Origin: CBDUMN01 sp965368335
GTDB taxonomy: Bacteria; Pseudomonadota; Alphaproteobacteria; Rhodospirillales; JAPHRK01
Assembly: GCA_965368335.1 (NCBI GenBank)
Contig: CBDUMN010000040.1
Location: forward strand, 1-29,635
Direction of reading: 5' to 3'
DNA: 29,635 nucleotides
The translations under genes and the position numbers were made by a program. The notes beneath the pieces were generated by a model, which saw nothing but the letters and a program-made list of their open reading frames with translations, was not told where the DNA came from and ran no database searches. Below, piece after piece: positions 25,139 through 29,635 of this stretch (positions are counted from its first letter, which is position 1; the number at the start of each line of letters is the position of its first letter).

Positions 25139-25441
25139 CTAGTCTTCCATAAGAGCAGTCAGCTTCATAGCGATGCCCATGGAGCCTCGTACTTTGAGTT
25201 TTCCAAGGGTGAAAGCCATTACGGGGTCGAGTTTTCCCGTTGCAAGCTTCTCAAAGTTGGAAAGAGAGATGGCTATCGTGCAATCGGTTGAAGAATCCTC
25301 CGTGGAGATGGTCGGAGGCTGGGAGGAAGCATCGAGCACGATGAAACCGTCATCTTTAAAATCGAACTTTACGGTCGCACCCAAACCGGAAAATTTCCCA
25401 GCATCATCTTCAAAACGGTCCTTGATTTCTTCAAAAGTCAT
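25139..25441 (-). CDS. SCP2 sterol-binding domain protein, 100 aa
   Basis: Small soluble lipid-carrier protein consisting of one SCP2 domain. The pattern KFSGLGATVKFDFKDDGFIVLDAS, the acidic CTIAISLSNFEKLATGKLDPVMAFTLGKLKVRGSMGIAMKL segment and the C-terminal helix match the family. The stretch GKLDP-x-x-A-F-x-x-GK-L-x-V-x-G is its hallmark. It probably binds fatty acids or acyl-CoA in its hydrophobic tunnel. It appears monocistronic; a GGAA ribosome site lies upstream of the ATG. A GC-rich imperfect hairpin (about 25095-25135) after its stop could act as a weak terminator. No functional link with its neighbours is evident. Confidence 0.92.
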   Translation of the reverse strand: MTFEEIKDRFEDDAGKFSGLGATVKFDFKDDGFIVLDASSQPPTISTEDSSTDCTIAISLSNFEKLATGKLDPVMAFTLGKLKVRGSMGIAMKLTALMED

Positions 25442-25515
25442 GACGGTTCCATTAAAAAGTAGAGATATTACGATAACGATAAAAGGTTAACGTAAACGTC
25501 AATGGCTGGTCAATA

Positions 25516-25540
25516 AAATACTCTTCCGCAAGGCGGAAGG
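25516..25540 (-). terminator. Hairpin with T-rich tail after the small ORF (minus strand)
   Basis: On the minus strand CTTCCGC-CTT-GCGGAAG (25539 to 25523) forms a perfect seven-pair stem with a three-base loop, followed by AGTATTTTATT. It begins three bases after the stop of the candidate 30-codon ORF and may be its terminator. The T-tail is interrupted, so strength is uncertain. Confidence 0.4.
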
Positions 25541-25542
25541 AC

Positions 25543-25635
25543 TTAGATAAAGAATTTCTGAAACAGAAAAAGGCGCCAAGAGCTTATGGCGCCGATTTGC
25601 TGATATCTGAAAGCCAGCGTAATGGGGCTGAGCAT
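25543..25635 (-). CDS. Candidate small protein, 30 aa, unknown
   Basis: A 30-codon ATG-to-TAA frame on the minus strand, not similar to anything I can name. It is preceded by a very good ribosome site, GGAGGG, seven bases before the ATG, and followed three bases after its stop by a terminator-like hairpin. The peptide starts MLSPITLAFRYQQ and ends SWRLFLFQKFFI; it is hydrophobic and aromatic with a basic centre, so it could be membrane-active or a leader peptide. A second hairpin, the GGCGCCA/TGGCGCC terminator-like stem, lies inside the frame, which instead suggests a small non-coding RNA ending there. Both readings are open. Confidence 0.35.
   Translation of the reverse strand: MLSPITLAFRYQQIGAISSWRLFLFQKFFI
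25565..25593 (-). terminator. Orphan terminator-like hairpin (minus strand)
   Basis: On the minus strand GGCGCCA (25593 to 25587), an 8-base loop and TGGCGCC (25578 to 25572) are followed by TTTTTCTG, a standard intrinsic terminator shape. No ordinary minus-strand gene ends here; the nearest feature is the candidate 30-codon ORF that contains it. A further perfect hairpin, TTTCTG-AAA-CAGAAA (25555-25569), abuts it. Confidence 0.6.
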
Positions 25636-25656
25636 CGCTTCACCCTCCGCCGGCAT

Positions 25657-25761
25657 TTAGAGTCAGGACTCATTAATCTGATGCAATTCTGTTCATTCGA
25701 TTTAGCCGGGGGTAAGGAGACAGGGCGCAGAATGGATCGGATTAATGGGTCCTGACTCTAA
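25657..25761. mobile_element. 105-bp MITE-like element with long imperfect terminal inverted repeats
   Basis: The ends are TTAGAGTCAGGAC on the left and its exact complement on the right. The two arms align for about 35 bases with a few mismatches and one gap (left TCATTAATCTGATG, right in reverse CCATTAATCCGATC). The 35-base centre is non-coding. Bases TA at both ends (T-TA ... TA-A) would fit a TA target duplication, as made by IS630/Tc1-like and some IS5-group transposases. It has no transposase, so it would be a non-autonomous relic moved in trans. Only one copy is in the window, so mobility is inferred from structure. Confidence 0.55.
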
Positions 25762-25927
25762 GTTGAAAATGTGGAAAATTTCAATTTTGTCCTTTTGATT
25801 TTTGAGCCTTGGTTTGCCCTTACCTCTAATCATACTTCATTGATTTCTAGGAAAAATATTACCAGAAGATAGAGGCTTCGTTTTATAGTTCGGTGAGGTG
25901 GCAGGCTGTCTGGGGAAAGCATTTTCC

Positions 25928-28900
25928 GTGAACTTACGAAATCAGGATAAAAAAGTAGGGTCTCCAACGACTAATGTTGGACGCTATCTTTTGTTCTGGG
26001 GACCTTTCGTCGCTTTTGCCATCATACTTGTCAGTATTTCGGCAGTCTGGTGGTTTAGCTGGAAAACATTTGATGAGGTTGTTCGGGAAACTTTTGAGCA
26101 CCAATCAAATTCTTTCATTCAAAACATTGATAAAAAATTTCAAAACTATGTTGATTTTCTTCAGTTGGCATCCCGCTTCATAGGAACACAAGAAGAGGAA
26201 GAAGGCGCTTCGCTGCAAAATGTCAGCAATGCCTTTTTAGAGCGGAACAGTGATTTAAGATCGATTTTCCGCATTGCCATTGTGGAGGCTGGCGAACAAA
26301 CCGAAACGATAGGCGGATACCAGATATTTCCACCTTCAGATCGCCAAGTGCGCAAAGTCATAAGTCACGTTTTTAATCCACTGATTACCCAAAAAATGGT
26401 CGGTTTCGATCTAACTTCCGTACAGGAGTTGAGCCTGTTGCTTGAACGGGCCGAGCAGACGAATGCTCCGGTCCTTTCAAACCAATTAAGCTTGCCCATA
26501 GTGAGTTGGTCTCGTGGAGAAATGCTTCTTCTCGTTCCCTTTGGCGATGCTCAATTAAAAGCCAAGGGGTTCTTTGGCTTGAGTTTTCAGGCTCGGGATT
26601 TTTTTAAAAATCTTTCGGAAGACTGGGAAAGTTTGGCGGTCCGGGTCGTCGACAGGACCGATCCGAAAAAACCGCAGTTTCTTTTTGAATCTTTTGAGAA
26701 AACAGCAGCAGAAGTGAAGTCTCCAGGACCGCAGCATGAAGCTCTCCTTTTGTCGTTGGGTGGACGGTCGATTGAACTTGAAATATGGGGGGCTGAGGGA
26801 GGAGCGGCAGGGAGGCGCGCAGCCTTCAACGTAATTATGCTCATATTTGGCGCTCTTTTTTCTTTAGGGGGAGCATTTTTGGTCCGATATGGAGCGGTCG
26901 CCCTAAAGAATAACCATCGGCGCAATCAAGAACTGACCGAACAGTTGGAATTTGAGAAGACCGTTATACAGACGGTCTTTGACGCCTCCTTCGATGGCAT
27001 TATTTCGATGGATGAAGAGGGTAAAATCATTGCTGTCGGCAAAGAGGCTGAAACGACCTTCGGAATTATTGCCGAGGATGTTCTTGGTCGTGGGCTTGAT
27101 GAATGCATTCTTTCTCCAGAGGAAAGGGCTGGCTACCAGAAGGAATTAAAAAGATTTCTCGATACCGGTCGAAGCTCCCTATTCGAAGGGAGAGAAGAAA
27201 TTACAGCATTGCGGGCGGATGGACGGAGCCTATCCGTTCTCATGTCGGTCAGTCAGTCATCGTCCAAGGGAAAACGATATCTGACGGCAAGTCTACACGA
27301 CAACACGGAGCGAATTCGAGCTGAAGACGCTTTGAAAAACCGTTCGGAAGAGCTGCGTAACAAGGTTGCTGAACTGAGCGCTCTCAATGCTATTTCTTCA
27401 ATTATGGAAAAGAGCGGTATTTCGTATGAAGAAATGCTGCAGCTAGCGGCCTCCGCTGTTTCAGATGCAGTTGGTAGCGATCTTCACTGTGGTGTCAGAA
27501 TAATCGTCGGGGAACAAACTTTCATCTCAAGGGAATTCGTTGAAACTTCATCACTTCTTCAAGCCTCTTTTTATGTCAGAGGAGCGCTCCAAGGGGCAAT
27601 TGAGCTGCACTTTTCCGACGATCAAAGTGCGAAAAAAGCGGATCGACATCTTGTCGAGGCTGTTGCCTCCCGCATGTCGGAAGCTTGTGACGCAAAACTG
27701 GCTGAAGACGCCCTGAGGACAAGTGAGGCGCGGTTTAGAGATATTGTTGAGATCGCTTCCGACTGGTTTTGGGAAATGGATGAAAGCCTGCGCTTTAGTT
27801 ACCTGTCGGATCGTTTCTTTGCGGCGATGGGTATTGCGGCTTCTGAAATCATCGGCAAACGAATTGGCGAGGTCGAAATTTTCAGTGCGGTTGACGATGA
27901 TTTAGCCAAGGCAAGGCACAACGAAAGCATTCTGGAGAGGAAGCAGCCATTTAGAAACTTTGAATACCTTATGGTTCGGGCTGACGGACAGCAAAGCTAC
28001 GTTAGAATCAGTGGTCATCCCCTCTATGATGATGATGGTTCCTTCCGTGGCTACCGTGGAGCAGGGACCGATATCACGGCTCGAAAAAGAGCTGACGAAA
28101 TGATCCGTGAGGCCAATACGGCCCTGGAAGTGCGCGTCGATGAACGTACCCGTGAATTGAAAGCTGAAATTGCCGAGCGGGAAAAAGCGGAAGCGGCCCT
28201 GCGATATTCCGAAAAACGTTTTAAGGATGTCGCTGAGGCATCCTCTGACTGGATTTGGGAAACCGATAGCAACCATCGCCTCTCACACCTCTCCGAACGC
28301 ATTGCGGATATGATGGATGTGGATCTTGAGCTTCTGATTGGCAAAAATCTTCTCGAGACCAATTTGGATATTTCTTTTGAGGATGGCGTTGAGAATATTC
28401 GCGCCATTTGGGAGGAGCATAGGGCTTTTCGCGACGTTCTTTTGAAGGTTGTCGATCAATCTGGCGCCGAACATTTTATTAAGGCCAGCGGTACGCCAAT
28501 TTGGGAACATGACGGCAATTTTGCGGGCTTTCGGGGCACGGCAAGCGATATTACCGAAAAAACCCATTCGGAAATCACCTTACATCGTTTGTCCCGCGCC
28601 ATTGAGCACAGCCCATCCATTATCATTATCACCGACCCTCGAGGTCGTATCGAATATGTGAACCCGCGTTTTGAGGAGATCACAGGTTTTACCTTCAGCG
28701 ATGTTCTCGGTCAGTTGCCGGAGGCCTTCCAAAAGTCCATAGACGGTCAGCCCGGCTATGAAGGAATTTGGGAAACCGTTTCTTCAGGGAAAGAGTGGAG
28801 TGGGATCGTTGAGGGGGAAAGGAAAAATCGGGAAAGCTACTGGATTTCTCTATCTTTCACCTCGGTCATTGATGAGGGCGGCAATGTGATGAACTTCATC

Positions 28901-29635
28901 GGTGCGGCTGAAGATATCTCTGAGCGACGGGAGGCGGAGGAAAGGGTCCGTTTTCAGGCCTCCTTACTTAGTCAGGTCCGTAATGCGGTTATCGCCACGG
29001 GCTTGGATGGCAGCATTACCTACCTCAATAAATATGCAAAAGAGTTGTGGGGCATTACGGGCGAAGAGGCTTTCGAAAAGAATTTCTCTGAATTCGTCAA
29101 CATCGGTAAGCGCCCGGAAGGGCCATCCCCGGGCTGGGGGCGCATCGGCCAGGATTATTACGAAGGTGAGTTCTATGCCATGCGCGAAGATGGCTCGACG
29201 TTCCCGGCCTTTATGACCACTTCCAAGATTACTGACGCCGATGGTCGGGACCTCGGTTTTATCAGGGTTATTCTCGATCTGACAGAGCGGAAAAAGGTCG
29301 ATGCCCAGTTGGTTCAGGCATCGAAGCTGGCGACCATTGGCGAAATGGCGGCCGGCATGGCTCATGAGCTCAACCAGCCAATCAATATCATCCGCATGAC
29401 TGCCGATTCCGGGATTATGGATATCGATGATGGAATTGAAGGAGAAGAGGGCCAGCGGGAGGTTCTGACTTTGATTAGCGAGCAGAGCCGACGGATGGCG
29501 GAAATCATCGACCACATGAGGGTTCTAAGTCGGAAGGATGAAGCTGAACAGGAATTGTTTAGGCCCTCCGAAGCCATTATCGCTGTTGCAGAGCTTATTG
29601 ACCGGCAGTTTGAAACTACAGGGGTGTCGCTGAAA
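25928..29635 (+). CDS. Multi-PAS sensor histidine kinase, C-terminus beyond the window edge
   Basis: 1236 residues are visible and the frame is open to the last base. The start is GTG at 25928 with GGGGAAAG about ten bases upstream; a GTG at 25898 is possible but poorly served. Order: membrane helix 1 (about 21-45), periplasmic sensor domain (46-298) of no recognised type, membrane helix 2 (300-322), PAS1 (about 340-465), a degenerate GAF-like region (about 475-595), PAS2 (598-720), a coiled coil rich in E, R and A (725-757), PAS3 (758-885), PAS4 (888-1005), PAS5 (1008-1125) and the HisKA domain. The phosphorylated histidine is H1146 in AAGMAHELNQPI. The ATPase domain lies off the right edge, as may the partner response regulator. 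PAS2 and PAS3 share SDW-x-WE-x-D and look like a duplication. Confidence 0.93.
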   Translation, partial: MNLRNQDKKVGSPTTNVGRYLLFWGPFVAFAIILVSISAVWWFSWKTFDEVVRETFEHQSNSFIQNIDKKFQNYVDFLQLASRFIGTQEEEEGASLQNVSNAFLERNSDLRSIFRIAIVEAGEQTETIGGYQIFPPSDRQVRKVISHVFNPLITQKMVGFDLTSVQELSLLLERAEQTNAPVLSNQLSLPIVSWSRGEMLLLVPFGDAQLKAKGFFGLSFQARDFFKNLSEDWESLAVRVVDRTDPKKPQFLFESFEKTAAEVKSPGPQHEALLLSLGGRSIELEIWGAEGGAAGRRAAFNVIMLIFGALFSLGGAFLVRYGAVALKNNHRRNQELTEQLEFEKTVIQTVFDASFDGIISMDEEGKIIAVGKEAETTFGIIAEDVLGRGLDECILSPEERAGYQKELKRFLDTGRSSLFEGREEITALRADGRSLSVLMSVSQSSSKGKRYLTASLHDNTERIRAEDALKNRSEELRNKVAELSALNAISSIMEKSGISYEEMLQLAASAVSDAVGSDLHCGVRIIVGEQTFISREFVETSSLLQASFYVRGALQGAIELHFSDDQSAKKADRHLVEAVASRMSEACDAKLAEDALRTSEARFRDIVEIASDWFWEMDESLRFSYLSDRFFAAMGIAASEIIGKRIGEVEIFSAVDDDLAKARHNESILERKQPFRNFEYLMVRADGQQSYVRISGHPLYDDDGSFRGYRGAGTDITARKRADEMIREANTALEVRVDERTRELKAEIAEREKAEAALRYSEKRFKDVAEASSDWIWETDSNHRLSHLSERIADMMDVDLELLIGKNLLETNLDISFEDGVENIRAIWEEHRAFRDVLLKVVDQSGAEHFIKASGTPIWEHDGNFAGFRGTASDITEKTHSEITLHRLSRAIEHSPSIIIITDPRGRIEYVNPRFEEITGFTFSDVLGQLPEAFQKSIDGQPGYEGIWETVSSGKEWSGIVEGERKNRESYWISLSFTSVIDEGGNVMNFIGAAEDISERREAEERVRFQASLLSQVRNAVIATGLDGSITYLNKYAKELWGITGEEAFEKNFSEFVNIGKRPEGPSPGWGRIGQDYYEGEFYAMREDGSTFPAFMTTSKITDADGRDLGFIRVILDLTERKKVDAQLVQASKLATIGEMAAGMAHELNQPINIIRMTADSGIMDIDDGIEGEEGQREVLTLISEQSRRMAEIIDHMRVLSRKDEAEQELFRPSEAIIAVAELIDRQFETTGVSLK

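Larger units (their letters stand above)
25442..25927. other. 485-base intergenic region with structured DNA
   Basis: No gene of normal size is present. It holds, from left to right: the probable promoter area of the SCP2-like gene (several TTGAC-like boxes around 25490-25520), a cluster of three perfect short hairpins (25523-25593), a candidate 30-codon ORF on the minus strand (25543-25635), a 105-base inverted-repeat element (25657-25761), and about 160 AT-rich bases before the kinase gene in which I see nothing definite. Confidence 0.7.

Noticed and set aside
25442..25927. CRISPR array or tRNA/rRNA gene in the large gap
   Set aside because: The repeats are inverted, not regularly spaced direct repeats, and no cloverleaf or rRNA-like sequence is visible.

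Overview
The window looks like ordinary chromosome of a free-living Gram-negative alphaproteobacterium, most likely of the Rhodospirillales/Kiloniellales/Sneathiella type. The grounds are an Azospirillum-like GltB/GltD glutamate synthase, alphaproteobacterial-style acyl-CoA enzymes, a TolC/HlyD/ABC type I export set and a MotA/MotB-type stator pair. No rRNA, tRNA, CRISPR array, phage gene or transposase gene was seen. The assignment rests on reading protein motifs by eye, without a database search.

Layout. (1) 1-4879, minus strand: a probable acyl-CoA catabolic operon, read SDR dehydrogenase, bifunctional enoyl-CoA hydratase/3-hydroxyacyl-CoA dehydrogenase, metallo-beta-lactamase-fold hydrolase, ACAD10/11-like phosphotransferase (cut by the left edge). 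(2) 4880-7527, plus strand and divergent: an MDR/CurA-like NADP oxidoreductase, a TetR-type regulator and a PaaG-like crotonase. The shared 240-bp gap carries two inverted repeats that are good operator candidates. (3) 7611-7946: a small exported protein followed by a strong hairpin terminator. (4) 8026-14112, minus: gltD and gltB, the two subunits of NADPH-glutamate synthase. (5) 14304-15901, plus: a DUF62 S-adenosylmethionine hydrolase overlapping an MBL-fold hydrolase. (6) 15915-20960, minus: a type I secretion ABC exporter with a very long proline-rich C-terminal tail, its HlyD adaptor, and then a PomA/MotA-like and MotB-like pair. (7) 21208-23514, plus: a CHASE2-adenylate cyclase. (8) 23582-24901, minus: a TolC-family outer membrane channel. 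(9) 25139-25441, minus: a small SCP2-like protein. (10) 25442-25927: a structured intergenic region holding a hidden 30-codon ORF with hairpins and a 105-bp MITE-like inverted-repeat element. (11) 25928 to the right edge, plus: a very large five-PAS sensor histidine kinase.

How they work together. Regions 1-2 look like one regulated degradation module for a fatty or hydroxy-acyl-CoA substrate controlled by the TetR protein. GltBD carries out ammonium assimilation. Regions 6-8 contain all three parts of a type I exporter next to an ion-driven stator pair and a cAMP-producing enzyme. This recalls Salmonella SPI-4, where a MotAB-like channel (SiiA/SiiB) assists a type I adhesin exporter. It is the most interesting system-level observation here, although no secreted substrate gene lies in the window. 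The second most interesting is the structured gap between the SCP2-like gene and the histidine kinase.
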